Shown: positions 25,369 through 34,131 of the stretch, in pieces
Numbering within the stretch: the first letter of the stretch is position 1
Layout: every line of letters starts with the position of its first letter
From: an uncultured Alistipes sp.
Lineage (GTDB): Bacteria > Bacteroidota > Bacteroidia > Bacteroidales > Rikenellaceae
Reading direction: 5' to 3'
Assembly (NCBI GenBank): GCA_900546065.1
Contig: URBK01000015.1
Coordinates: 6,024 to 70,023, forward strand
DNA: 64,000 nt
Made by a program: the position numbers and the translations under genes
The notes under the pieces: model-generated
Told to the model about the DNA's origin: nothing
Seen by the model: the letters and a program-made list of their open reading frames with translations, nothing else
The model's database searches: none

Positions 25369-25389
25369 AGGCTCCTGCGCAGCACAAAT

Positions 25390-25433
25390 AATTATCGGCC
25401 GCAATCCCTGACGGATTACGGCCGATAATTTTA
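25390..25433 (+). terminator. Terminator after the SGNH hydrolase gene
   Basis: AATTATCGGCCG (from 25390) pairs with CGGCCGATAATT (to 25430), with an inner AATCC/GGATT extension, followed by TTAT. Confidence 0.75.
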
Positions 25434-25476
25434 TGTGTGTATGTATAGTCTGAGTCCGACGCTCACGTCGCAAAGA

Positions 25477-25824
25477 CTATTTCCGACGGAATGTCGATGT
25501 TGTGCCGCCACGCTCGACAACCAGATTGTCCGAATCGACCTTCACGATGCGCAACGTATCGGTGAATTGCAACGTCTGTCCGTTGCCTATGCTCTGCCCC
25601 GTCAGCACCAAACAATCACCCTTACGGCTCCATGTCTCATATTTGAGGGTGGCCATATTGACCGACTCGGCACGTCCGCCCTTTTCAAGCGTGAAACCCT
25701 GCTCTCCATCCATCCCGGGGATGGGCTCAACCCACGTACCTTCGACTGCGGCACCACCGCACGATGCGAGTACGAAGGTCATAACGGCCGCCGCACCTGC
25801 GAAAAACATCTTTCCTTTCTTCAT
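25477..25824 (-). CDS. Lipocalin-like lipoprotein
   Basis: The 115-residue protein has a clear lipobox (LASC at residues 19-22) after a hydrophobic stretch, so it is lipid-anchored. The mature part, VEGTWVEPIPG...GFTLEKGGRAESVNMATLKYETWSRKGDCLVLTGQ, then DTLRIVKVDSDNLVVERGG, is the small calycin-type domain common in Bacteroidales. Ligand and role are unknown. It lies downstream of the NlpE-like lipoprotein gene on the same strand with a 47-base gap. Confidence 0.75.
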   Translation of the reverse strand: MKKGKMFFAGAAAVMTFVLASCGGAAVEGTWVEPIPGMDGEQGFTLEKGGRAESVNMATLKYETWSRKGDCLVLTGQSIGNGQTLQFTDTLRIVKVDSDNLVVERGGTTSTFRRK

Positions 25825-25871
25825 AAGACAGTTTTTATTAGAATGTTTATATGGTTAAAGAATAACCACGG

Positions 25872-26273
25872 TTAATATTTTCTCACAGACACAACACGCC
25901 GCACCCAATATACACCCGCATATTCGGCCGCAAACCCCTCGTCGCTGTATCCGCGCGGCTCGACCTCGAGTTCGGCATACACCGTACCGCCGACCTTAGC
26001 CTTGTCGCCCGTCACCTCCGTATATCGGGGTATCAAGTCCCCGCTCTTGTCGACAACCCAATACTCCACGCTGTCACCTTCGGCCGTGAACGACCGCACC
26101 TCATGGGCTATGGTCAGACGCCCGCGCACCGTAACGACCGAATCACCAGCCGGTGCCTCCACACTCTCTCCATTTTCCGCCCCGACTGTCGTAGAACGGT
26201 GTCCGCACCCGAAGCATCCGAACGCAGCAAGCGCCACGAATGCCGATATTCCGAATCCACGTAATTTGTCCAT
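25872..26273 (-). CDS. Lipoprotein with NlpE C-terminal-like OB domain
   Basis: From ATG 26273 the product has 133 residues with a lipoprotein-type N-terminus (FVALAAFGCFGCGHRS). The mature part SVVTVRGRLTIAHEVRSFTAEGDSVEYWVVDKSGDLIPRYTEVTGD, then GGTVYAELEVEPRG...GFAAEYAGVYWVRRVVSVRKY resembles the C-terminal OB domain of NlpE-type proteins. The N-terminal NlpE domain with its metal-type motif is absent. The frame extends 27 codons upstream but that would place the promoter (26310-26317) inside the gene. Role unknown; envelope stress sensing is only an analogy. Confidence 0.72.
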   Translation of the reverse strand: MDKLRGFGISAFVALAAFGCFGCGHRSTTVGAENGESVEAPAGDSVVTVRGRLTIAHEVRSFTAEGDSVEYWVVDKSGDLIPRYTEVTGDKAKVGGTVYAELEVEPRGYSDEGFAAEYAGVYWVRRVVSVRKY

Positions 26274-26309
26274 AGTCCTGTTCGCTTTTATCGGTGTATG
26301 TTTCAGCGG

Positions 26310-26317
26310 CAAATATA
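26310..26317 (-). promoter_or_regulatory. -7 promoter element of the NlpE-like gene
   Basis: TATATTTG on the minus strand, immediately downstream of the dusB terminator and 37 bases before the chosen start. Confidence 0.55.
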
Positions 26318-26351
26318 TAAAAAGACGGCCGAAACAAAAATATTTCGGCCG
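26318..26351 (-). terminator. Terminator after dusB
   Basis: CGGCCGAAA (26343-26351, minus strand) pairs with TTTCGGCCG (26326-26334), followed by TCTTTTTATA. Confidence 0.75.
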
Positions 26352-26390
26352 CATATTGACTCTCGGCGTTCACACACGCCACCCGCCACA

Positions 26391-27413
26391 TCATATATCG
26401 TGTGCCAGCGGCGGCGGCACGGCCGCTCCCATATCGCAGTCGCCCCAACGCTCGGCAATCGAATCTATGACATCCATCAGCTCGGCTGGGTCGTTCAACG
26501 TCACCAACTTCAAGCGTGTAGACTTGAAATCCGGCAACCCCTTGAAGTAGTTAGACAGATGGCGCCGCATCTCCAGCACCCCGACACGCTCGCCCTTGAT
26601 CTCGATCGACTTGGCGAGATGCTCCTTGGCTATGGCCACACGCTCCACGACCGAGGGCTGCGGCATAACTTCACCCGTAGCCATGAAGTGCTTCACCTCT
26701 CGGAATATCCACGGGCGGCCATACGTCGCCCGGCCGATCATCACACCGTCCACGCCGTATCGGTCGAACATCTCCTTGGCCTTGGGGCCCGAATCGACGT
26801 CACCGTTGCCGACCACGGGAATCTCCATGTCAGGATGGTGTTTCACCTCGCCTATAAGCGTCCAGTCGGCCTCGCCGCGATACATCTGCGCACGCGTGCG
26901 CCCATGTATGGTAATGGAGGCGATACCCACATCCTGCAGACGTAGGGCTATCTCGACGATATTCTTCGAATCCTCGTCCCACCCCAGACGCGTCTTCACC
27001 GTGACGGGTGTGTGGACGGCCTCGACGATGCGGCGCGTCATCTCCACCATCGTCGGCACGTCGCGCATCATGCCCGAGCCGGCGCCGCGACCCGCAATCT
27101 TACGCACCGGGCAGCCGAAGTTTATGTCGATAAAGTCGGGAGAGGCACTCTCTGCGATACGCGCCGCCTCGACCATAGGTTCGATAAGATGTCCGTATAT
27201 CTGTATGCCCACTGGACGTTCGGCATCATCTATGCGCAGCTTGGCGCGCGACTTCCACGCGTCGCGTATCAACCCGTCGCACGAGATGAACTCCGTGGTA
27301 ACGACGTCGGCACCGAAGCGCTTGCACATATATCGGAACGACGGGTCGGTCACATCCTCCATCGGCGCCAGAAACAGCGGCTGCGGCCCCAGATCAATGT
27401 CAGCTATTTTCAT
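26391..27413 (-). CDS. dusB: tRNA-dihydrouridine synthase
   Basis: The 340-residue flavoenzyme reduces specific tRNA uridines to dihydrouridine. It starts MKIADIDLGPQPLFLAPMEDVTDPSFR, with the FMN-binding barrel motif, and the catalytic Cys lies in DINFGCPVRKIAGRGAGSGMM. TVKTRLGW, TIHGRTRAQMYRGEADW and PVVGNGDVDS follow as in DusB. It overlaps the start of the coding frame of the preceding CNNM gene by 14 bases (27400-27413), so the two are coupled. Confidence 0.93.
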   Translation of the reverse strand: MKIADIDLGPQPLFLAPMEDVTDPSFRYMCKRFGADVVTTEFISCDGLIRDAWKSRAKLRIDDAERPVGIQIYGHLIEPMVEAARIAESASPDFIDINFGCPVRKIAGRGAGSGMMRDVPTMVEMTRRIVEAVHTPVTVKTRLGWDEDSKNIVEIALRLQDVGIASITIHGRTRAQMYRGEADWTLIGEVKHHPDMEIPVVGNGDVDSGPKAKEMFDRYGVDGVMIGRATYGRPWIFREVKHFMATGEVMPQPSVVERVAIAKEHLAKSIEIKGERVGVLEMRRHLSNYFKGLPDFKSTRLKLVTLNDPAELMDVIDSIAERWGDCDMGAAVPPPLAHDI

Positions 27414-28686
27414 CCTTGAGCGAAGAGTGGTAGGTAACGAGAATCTTGTCTATGCGTGCCCCGTCCATGTCGACGATCTCGAAATTGAAACCGTTCCACG
27501 AGAGCTTCTCGCCCGTTGCGGGGATATGTTCCAGAGTCTCGAGAATAAGGCCGCTCACGGTGTTGTATTCCGTATGCGGGAATATATCCTCCACGCCGAA
27601 GTGCGCCAGAAAATCGTAAAACGGACACTGTCCGTCCACCAGACACGTGCCGTCCTCACGCTCGACGATATCGGGCTCTTCGCGCTCTTCGGGCATGGTT
27701 CCGACCAAAGCCTCCAGAATATCGCGCAGAGTAAATATACCCTGCGTGATGCCGAACTCGTCACACACCACGCCGTAACCTACATGTTCGTTGCGCAGCT
27801 GGTCCAGAGCGTTGTACACCTCCGTCTGCTCATGGAAAAACTTCACGGGCTGCAAATAGGTGTTTATATCGAAGCCTTTGTCGTCGAGGTGCGCAAACAG
27901 ATCCTTCAGATATACCACTCCGAGCAGCGTGTCGGGATTGCGGCGTGCCACGGGATATATCGAATGCGGGTCGCCGTTAACGCGGGCACGTATCTCGTCG
28001 CGCGTCATGCCGGCATCGAGCCACACAAGATCGTTGCGGTGTGTCATTATCGACTCGACGGTACGGTCTCCAAGCGAGAATACACGTCCGACGATACGCT
28101 GCTCGACCTCCTTCACCTCGCCGTGCTCGGCACCCTCCTGTATGATAGACTTGATCTCGGCCTCGGTAACCTTCGGGTCGGCCTCCTCCAGATGGAAGAT
28201 GCGCGACACGAGCTCGATGCTTCCCGACAACAGCCATACGAAAGGCGACGCCACCACCGACAGTGCATGCATCGGCCGCGCCACGGCCTTGGCCACACCC
28301 TCGGCGGCATTCATGCCTATGCGTTTGGGCACCAGCTCGCCGAAGACGATCGTAAGGTATGTCACCACAATGACGATTGCCGCCTGCGCCACGGTCGTCG
28401 CCGTCGCCAGCGGCATGCCCAACCGCGCCAATACCACACCGAAACGGTCTGCAAGCGTAGCGCCAGAATAGATACCCGTAAGGATACCTATGAGCGTGAT
28501 TCCGATCTGCACCGTAGAGAGGAAACGGTCAGGATCCTCCGCAAGGCGCAACGCCAGCTTGGCCGAGCGGCTGCCCTGCGCCGCCTGAGTCTTGAGATTA
28601 GACTTGCGCGCCGAGATAAGGGCCACCTCCGACATGGCGAAGATGCCGTTTAAGATAATTAGAATTACAATTATGAATATTTCCAT
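27400..28686 (-). CDS. CNNM/CorC-type hemolysin family membrane protein
   Basis: The product from ATG 28686 (428 residues) has the standard order: DUF21/CNNM membrane domain with MEIFIIVILIILNGIFAMSEVALISARKSNL, then a CBS pair (about 200-320, SIMTHRNDLVWLDAGMT and VCDEFGITQGIFTLRDILEALVG), and a C-terminal CorC_HlyC domain (SGLILETLEHIPATGEKLSWNGFNFEIVDMDGARIDKI). Family members are linked to magnesium or other divalent cation efflux. The 16 extra upstream codons cover the promoter and are not included. Confidence 0.92.
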   Translation of the reverse strand: MEIFIIVILIILNGIFAMSEVALISARKSNLKTQAAQGSRSAKLALRLAEDPDRFLSTVQIGITLIGILTGIYSGATLADRFGVVLARLGMPLATATTVAQAAIVIVVTYLTIVFGELVPKRIGMNAAEGVAKAVARPMHALSVVASPFVWLLSGSIELVSRIFHLEEADPKVTEAEIKSIIQEGAEHGEVKEVEQRIVGRVFSLGDRTVESIMTHRNDLVWLDAGMTRDEIRARVNGDPHSIYPVARRNPDTLLGVVYLKDLFAHLDDKGFDINTYLQPVKFFHEQTEVYNALDQLRNEHVGYGVVCDEFGITQGIFTLRDILEALVGTMPEEREEPDIVEREDGTCLVDGQCPFYDFLAHFGVEDIFPHTEYNTVSGLILETLEHIPATGEKLSWNGFNFEIVDMDGARIDKILVTYHSSLKDENS

Positions 28687-28703
28687 CGTAAAAAAGTGAT
28701 GTG

Positions 28704-28711
28704 CAAAGATA
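28704..28711 (-). promoter_or_regulatory. Promoter of the CNNM-dusB operon
   Basis: TATCTTTG (minus strand) with TTTG at 28732-28735 (20-base spacer), 17 bases before the start codon. Confidence 0.65.
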
Positions 28712-28868
28712 TGAAAAGCATGCCGCATAGACAAATCCGGACACGCTTTTCATCATTCGTTCAATTGCAGCCGCATATAATAATGGCTGAAAAATCCGTT
28801 CAAGGCCGGTCGTCGCGCTTAAAATCCGAAATATGACGCGACAAGAGTGCTTATTCGGCGAAAAACAT

Positions 28869-28876
28869 TAAATTTG
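28869..28876 (+). promoter_or_regulatory. -7 promoter element of argS
   Basis: TAAATTTG, perfect TAnnTTTG, 23 bases before the argS ATG. Confidence 0.55.
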
Positions 28877-28899
28877 CGGTCAAAATCGAAACACGTACC

Positions 28900-30678
28900 A
28901 TGAACATCGAAAATCTCATTTCGCAGATAGCCCGTCAGGCCGTGGAGAACCTATACGGTCCGGTCGACGCCTCGGCGCTGCAGATACAGAAGACACGCAA
29001 GGAGTTCGAAGGCGACTATACGCTGGTTACATTCCCGTTGCTGAAGCTCAGCCACAAGTCTCCCGAAGTGACGGCCAACGAGATCGGCGCGCGCATCGTG
29101 GCCGACAATCCGCAGATCGCAGCTTTCAACGTCATCAAGGGATTCCTTAACCTGAGTCTCTCGCCCGCCTTCTGGATCGACCGTTTCGGCGAGATTGCGG
29201 CCGACGCAACGTTCGGCGACGCCGCCCCCACGGGCCGTACGATAATGATCGAGTACTCGTCGCCCAACACCAACAAGCCCCTGCACCTCGGGCATATACG
29301 CAACAACCTGCTCGGCTATTCGGTAGCGCAGATACTCAAGGCAAACGGCCACAACGTCATCAAGGTGAATCTGGTGAACGACCGCGGCATACACATCTGC
29401 AAGTCGATGCTCGCTTGGCAGCTCTACGGCGGCGGTGAGACGCCCGCCTCAACCGGCATGAAGGGCGACCACCTCGTGGGAAAATACTATGTCGAGTTTG
29501 ACAAGCACTACAAGGCCCAGATCAAGGAGCTCGTCTCTCAGGGCATGAGCGAGGACGAGGCCAAGAAGAAGGCCCCGATCATGCAGCAGGCACAGGAGAT
29601 GCTCCGCCGCTGGGAGGCGAAGGATCCCGAGGTCTACAAGCTCTGGCAGATGATGAACGGCTGGGTCTACGAAGGATTCGACGTAACGTACAAGGCCTTG
29701 GGTGTTGACTTTGACAAGGTATATTACGAATCGCAGACCTATCTTCTGGGCAAGAGCCTCGTGCAGGAGGGTCTCGACAAGGGCGTCTTCTTCCGCAAGG
29801 AGGACAACTCGGTGTGGATCGACCTCACGGCCGACGGTCTGGACCAGAAACTGCTGCTGCGCGGTGACGGCACATCGGTCTACATGACGCAGGATCTGGG
29901 CACGGCGCTGCGACGCTTCGAGGAGAACAAACTCGACGAGATGATATACGTTGTGGGCAACGAGCAGAACTACCACTTCCAAGTACTCAAACTCGTACTC
30001 AAAAAGCTGGGATACGCATGGAGCGACGAGATATACCACCTTTCGTACGGCATGGTCGAGCTGCCCGAGGGCAAGATGAAGTCGCGCGAAGGCACCGTTG
30101 TCGATGCCGACGACCTTATAGCCGACATGGTCGAGACGGCGCGCGAGATGTCGACCGAACTCGGCAAACTCGACGGATGCACCAAAGAGGAGGCTGACAA
30201 CGTCTGCCGCATCGTAGGACTCGGAGCACTCAAATACTTCATCCTCAAGGTCGACCCCAAGAAGACCATGTTGTTCGATCCGCGCGAGTCGATCGACTTC
30301 AACGGCAACACCGGCCCCTTCATACAGTACACCCATGCGCGTATATGCTCGATTCTGCGCAAGGCCGACGAGGCGGGCATCGACTACAAGTCGTACGACT
30401 GCACGGAGCTTCTGCCCGAGGAGGTTGCGCTCATCAAGTCGATGGCCGACTTCCCCAATGTGGTCAAGGCTGCAGGCGAGAGCTTCTCACCATCGCTCAT
30501 CGCCGCCTATGCGTACGATCTGGCCAAGACATTCAACGGATACTATCACGACCACTCGATCCTGCGCGAGGAGGACGGGCAGAAACGCCGCATGCGTCTG
30601 ATGCTGGCCGCCGAGGTGGCACGAATCATCCGCCGCGCAATGGCCCTTCTGGGCATCGAGGTGCCGCAGCGAATGTAA
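28900..30678 (+). CDS. argS: Arginyl-tRNA synthetase
   Basis: The 592-residue class I synthetase charges tRNA-Arg. The N-terminal Add1 domain is followed by the HIGH box as HLGHIRNN in SPNTNKPLHLGHIRNN, and a KMSK-like site GKMKSREGTVVDADDL near residue 395. The C-terminal DALR anticodon-binding domain ends PQRM. Length matches Bacteroidota ArgS. A terminator hairpin lies 28 bases after the stop. Confidence 0.97.
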   Translation: MNIENLISQIARQAVENLYGPVDASALQIQKTRKEFEGDYTLVTFPLLKLSHKSPEVTANEIGARIVADNPQIAAFNVIKGFLNLSLSPAFWIDRFGEIAADATFGDAAPTGRTIMIEYSSPNTNKPLHLGHIRNNLLGYSVAQILKANGHNVIKVNLVNDRGIHICKSMLAWQLYGGGETPASTGMKGDHLVGKYYVEFDKHYKAQIKELVSQGMSEDEAKKKAPIMQQAQEMLRRWEAKDPEVYKLWQMMNGWVYEGFDVTYKALGVDFDKVYYESQTYLLGKSLVQEGLDKGVFFRKEDNSVWIDLTADGLDQKLLLRGDGTSVYMTQDLGTALRRFEENKLDEMIYVVGNEQNYHFQVLKLVLKKLGYAWSDEIYHLSYGMVELPEGKMKSREGTVVDADDLIADMVETAREMSTELGKLDGCTKEEADNVCRIVGLGALKYFILKVDPKKTMLFDPRESIDFNGNTGPFIQYTHARICSILRKADEAGIDYKSYDCTELLPEEVALIKSMADFPNVVKAAGESFSPSLIAAYAYDLAKTFNGYYHDHSILREEDGQKRRMRLMLAAEVARIIRRAMALLGIEVPQRM

Positions 30679-30705
30679 CATGTAACGTCTCAAAATAAAC
30701 AACAC

Positions 30706-30752
30706 ATCGGCAGATGAATCCTTCGCGGGATCGTCTGCCGATATTCGTTTTA
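30706..30752 (+). terminator. Terminator after argS
   Basis: ATCGGCAGA (30706-30714) pairs with TCTGCCGAT (30734-30742), followed by ATTCGTTTTAT. Confidence 0.7.
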
Positions 30753-30844
30753 TACCATAACCACGCCCTAGCCGTCAGATATAATCTTGCCTTGCCGGAA
30801 GATGTTTTAACGGCATCACTTTTGGCCGCACGTCAAAAAAAACA

Positions 30845-30852
30845 TATCTTTG
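30845..30852 (+). promoter_or_regulatory. Promoter of the GH43 gene
   Basis: TATCTTTG with TTTG at 30821-30824 (20-base spacer); it predicts a ~130-base leader. Confidence 0.65.
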
Positions 30853-30991
30853 TTTGTCGGTTCATGACAGTATAAGCATTCCCGCATGATACCGACAGCT
30901 CATCCGCCGACAATTACGGCATGCAACGAAAGGGAATCCACACAACGCGAGAATTACGAACCACGGAATCACGACAAACACTATACAGGCT

Positions 30992-32002
30992 ATGAAAAAA
31001 CTCTTTTTACTGCTGGCATTGCCCTGCATGGTATGTGCCTGCAACTCGGGGAGCGACAAAGCCCCCATCCTCAAGACCTACAACAATCCCGTACTCGACC
31101 GCGACGCGCCCGACCCGACGGCCATCCGCGCCCAAGACGGCAAATTCTACGTCTACACGACCGAGCGCGACGGCAATACACCCGTATATGAGTCGAGCGA
31201 CTTGGTTACGTGGTACTACGTTGGCGGCATATATCCCGATGGCGGACGTCCCAACTTTGTTTCGGGTGGCGGACTATGGGCTCCGGACATAAACTACGTC
31301 GACGGCAAATACATCCTCTACTACTCGATGTCGGTTTGGGGCGGCGAGTGGGACTGCGGTATAGGCTGCGCCACATCGGACTCTCCAACAGGGCCCTTCA
31401 CCGATCACGGCAAGATGTTCATCTCAAAGGAGATCGGCGTACAGAACTCGATCGACCCCGTGCTTTTCGTCGAGGACGGACGCAAATACCTTGCATGGGG
31501 CAGTTTCCACGGCATCTACATCACCGAGCTTACAGAGGACGGCCTCTCGGTGGCTGACCCGACAGACCTCATACAGATCGCCGGAACCGCATACGAGGGA
31601 ACATATATCCACAAGCGTGACGGATACTACTACCTATTCGCCTCGACGGGAGCATGCTGCAACGGTCTCAACAGCACCTACAAGACGGTCGTAGGACGCA
31701 GCAAGTCGCTCTTCGGACCATATGTTGACAAAAAGGGTAACCAGATGCTCAAGAACTACCACGAGGTGCTGCTCGAGAACAGCAACAAGGTCGTAGGCCC
31801 GGGCCACGACTCACAGATCATAACCGACGATGCCGGACAGGATTGGATATTCTATCACGGATACACCACCTCGGACGGCGGCAACGGCGGCCGCAAGCTC
31901 TTCCTCGACAAGGTCTATTGGGTAGATGGCTGGCCGCGCATAGGCACAAACGGCAAACCGTCGGACAAGATGCAGATACCTACCGTAAACACGAAGAAAT
32001 AA
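30992..32002 (+). CDS. GH43 family lipoprotein (arabinan endo-/arabinosidase type)
   Basis: The 336-residue protein has a lipoprotein-type signal (LPCMVCAC). The five-bladed propeller keeps all three catalytic acids: base Asp41 in RDAPDPTAI, pKa-modulating Asp155 in QNSIDPVLF, and acid Glu202 in TAYEGTYIHKRDGYYYLFAS. GPGHDSQI (His for ion coordination) is also present. The pattern fits arabinan endo-1,5-alpha-L-arabinanase or related arabinosidases. No SusC/SusD genes adjoin it. Single gene with its own promoter and terminator. Confidence 0.88.
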   Translation: MKKLFLLLALPCMVCACNSGSDKAPILKTYNNPVLDRDAPDPTAIRAQDGKFYVYTTERDGNTPVYESSDLVTWYYVGGIYPDGGRPNFVSGGGLWAPDINYVDGKYILYYSMSVWGGEWDCGIGCATSDSPTGPFTDHGKMFISKEIGVQNSIDPVLFVEDGRKYLAWGSFHGIYITELTEDGLSVADPTDLIQIAGTAYEGTYIHKRDGYYYLFASTGACCNGLNSTYKTVVGRSKSLFGPYVDKKGNQMLKNYHEVLLENSNKVVGPGHDSQIITDDAGQDWIFYHGYTTSDGGNGGRKLFLDKVYWVDGWPRIGTNGKPSDKMQIPTVNTKK

Positions 32003-32022
32003 GTCCACGTCAAGCAACATCA

Positions 32023-32064
32023 AATAACCCGGACCGTGTCAGTACGGTTCGGGTTATTAATTTA
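32023..32064 (+). terminator. Terminator after the GH43 gene
   Basis: AATAACCCGGACCGT (from 32023) pairs with ACGGTTCGGGTTATT (to 32058), followed by AATTTAAT. Confidence 0.75.
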
Positions 32065-32232
32065 ATATACCCATTAAAAACGCCCGGCACAAAAGACGGG
32101 TGCATTTATCACCCGAACGGAGTCGAAACATACCGGACATAGACATGCAGCGTATTTATCTCCGCACCTGTATCATTTATACAATGACGGCAATATATAG
32201 ATATTCGCGCTGCAGCATGTCAGTCGGTACAT

Positions 32233-32276
32233 ATATAAAAAAGAGAGCTCCGACGCCGAGCGGCATCAGAGCTCTC
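32233..32276 (-). terminator. Terminator after degP
   Basis: On the minus strand GAGAGCTC (32269-32276) pairs with GAGCTCTC (32243-32250), with an inner GATGCCG/CGGCGTC extension, then TTTTTTATA. It lies about 90 bases after the degP stop. Confidence 0.75.
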
Positions 32277-32362
32277 CACCTAACCTAACCTTACATGAAA
32301 ACCCTTATCGCGGTTTCATTTATCTATATTTTCCTTTTTGCATTTTCACCTTCACACGACCA

Positions 32363-33868
32363 TTATCGCACGATCATGTAGCTTGCGGCACGGCCGTCGG
32401 GATAGATTCCGTCGATAGCCTCGATGGGTTCGGTCATACGCTCCATATCGCCGACCGAAGTGATCTGACGGTTGTTGATGTGGGTGATGATGAATCCCTC
32501 ACGTACGCGGGCTCTTTCGAGCAGACCGCCACGCTTGATTCCCACAACCTGCACACCGCCGCGTATCTCCAGCTTGTCGCAGACCTTCTTGCCCGCATCG
32601 GCGAACTTGCCGCCCAGTTCGGCTGCCACGTCCACCATCTCGCGCGTCATCATCTCGTTCTTGCCGACCTTGTTCTTCAACACGGCCTCGACCTCCTTCT
32701 TGTTGCCGTCACGCATGAGCGTAATCTTGACCTTGTCATTGGGACGGTGCTGAGCCATCTTCTCCATCATGGTTGACGAGTCATCGGTCTTGGTACCGTC
32801 GATGGCCACGATTATGTCACCCTTGCGGATTCCGGCCTCGGAAGCTGCACTGCCCTCCTCGACAGAGGCGACATAGAGTCCGCCCGGAGTCTTTATGCCG
32901 GTCTCCTCACCCATCTGCTCGATGAAGGTCTGGTCGATGGGACGGTACGATACACCCAGCATGGCACGCTGTACGACACCATACTCCTTCAGGTCGACAA
33001 CCACCTTGCGGACGATCGTCTCGGGTACGGCGAACGAATAACCTACATAACTGCCGGTCGACGACTTGATGACGGTGTTTATACCCACCAGTTCACCGCG
33101 CGTATTGACCAATGCACCGCCCGAGTTTCCGGGGTTGACCGCAGCGTCGGTCTGGATGAACGACTCGATACGTGCCTCGTTGGGGATGACACCCAGATCA
33201 CGGGCCTTGGCGCTCACGATACCGGCCGTAATGGTCGACTGCAGGTCGAAGGGCGAGCCGATAGCCAGCACCCACTCTCCCAGACGCAGATCGTCCGAAT
33301 TGCCGAAGGGAATCGTCGGCAGATCCTTGCCGTCGATCTTGATAAGCGCAACATCCGTCGTGGGGTCGGTGCCTACCAGCTCGGCATCGAAAAGCCGACC
33401 GTCATTCAGTTTGACCTTGAGTTTGGTGGCATCCTCCACCACATGGTTGTTGGTGACGATATAACCGTCCGTCGAGATAATCACGCCCGAACCGCCGGCA
33501 CGCTGCTCACGCGTCTGCGGCTCACCGCCATATCCGTAAGGCATGCCGAAAAAGTCGAAGAAGGGATTATACGAACGGCCGCCGTACTCAACCTCGCGTA
33601 TCGACTCGATGTTCACAACCGCCTTAACCGCATTCTCGGCCGCATAGGTCAGATCGGGATACTGGTCCGCCTGATAAGAGGTGAAGTGGTTCCCGGCCTT
33701 GGGCATGGTGTCGCGTACACGAGATGCCGCCGTATCACCCGAAGGCGTATAATAGATCTCACCCGAAGGCCTGCGTGCCTCATACTTGTTTATACTCCAA
33801 CCGGCCACGCCGCCTACGGCTGCCGATATCATGACTGCTCCTAAAAATACAAATGCCGTCTTTTTCAT
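32363..33868 (-). CDS. degP: DegP/HtrA family periplasmic serine protease
   Basis: The 501-residue protein has a signal-anchor N-terminus (MKKTAFVFLGAVMISAAVGG). The trypsin-like triad is complete: His142 in VTNNHVVEDA, Asp172 in TTDVALIKID, Ser249 in NPGNSGGALVN. Two PDZ domains follow (GGLYVASVEEGSAASEAGIRKGDIIVAIDG, then GGLLERARVREGFIITHINN). It acts in periplasmic protein quality control as protease and chaperone. A GTG two codons upstream (33874) is possible, but ATG 33868 gives the normal signal. Divergent from the TIM-barrel gene. Confidence 0.95.
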   Translation of the reverse strand: MKKTAFVFLGAVMISAAVGGVAGWSINKYEARRPSGEIYYTPSGDTAASRVRDTMPKAGNHFTSYQADQYPDLTYAAENAVKAVVNIESIREVEYGGRSYNPFFDFFGMPYGYGGEPQTREQRAGGSGVIISTDGYIVTNNHVVEDATKLKVKLNDGRLFDAELVGTDPTTDVALIKIDGKDLPTIPFGNSDDLRLGEWVLAIGSPFDLQSTITAGIVSAKARDLGVIPNEARIESFIQTDAAVNPGNSGGALVNTRGELVGINTVIKSSTGSYVGYSFAVPETIVRKVVVDLKEYGVVQRAMLGVSYRPIDQTFIEQMGEETGIKTPGGLYVASVEEGSAASEAGIRKGDIIVAIDGTKTDDSSTMMEKMAQHRPNDKVKITLMRDGNKKEVEAVLKNKVGKNEMMTREMVDVAAELGGKFADAGKKVCDKLEIRGGVQVVGIKRGGLLERARVREGFIITHINNRQITSVGDMERMTEPIEAIDGIYPDGRAASYMIVR

Positions 33869-34131
33869 AATCACAGATAAGTTAAATACTTTTTTGTTTT
33901 TATTTCCAAATTAGGCAAATTATCTCATCCAATCCTCCTTTTTTTCATTACGCTCTTATAACGCACCACGCACGGCCTTTATTATGAAAATTTCAAAAAA
34001 ATATTGCGTTTCCCGTGATTATCCTCCATATTGGAGCGATTCACCCCTCAATTTGTCCGTTTCGCCTTACGCGGCTGACGCACCGTTATCTTTTTTACTA
34101 CCTTTACATACGGGGGAATAACAATCTCAGT

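Larger units (their letters stand above)
30679..30991. other. Intergenic region between argS and GH43 gene
   Basis: About 310 bases containing the argS terminator (30706-30752) and the GH43 promoter (30845-30852 with -33 at 30821-30824). The roughly 130-base 5' leader of the GH43 transcript shows no recognised riboswitch or small gene. Confidence 0.5.
32003..32362. other. Intergenic region between GH43 and degP genes
   Basis: About 360 bases between convergent genes. It holds two terminators, one per strand (32023-32064 and 32233-32276). The middle part (about 32070-32230) is AT-rich with no supported gene or RNA. Confidence 0.5.
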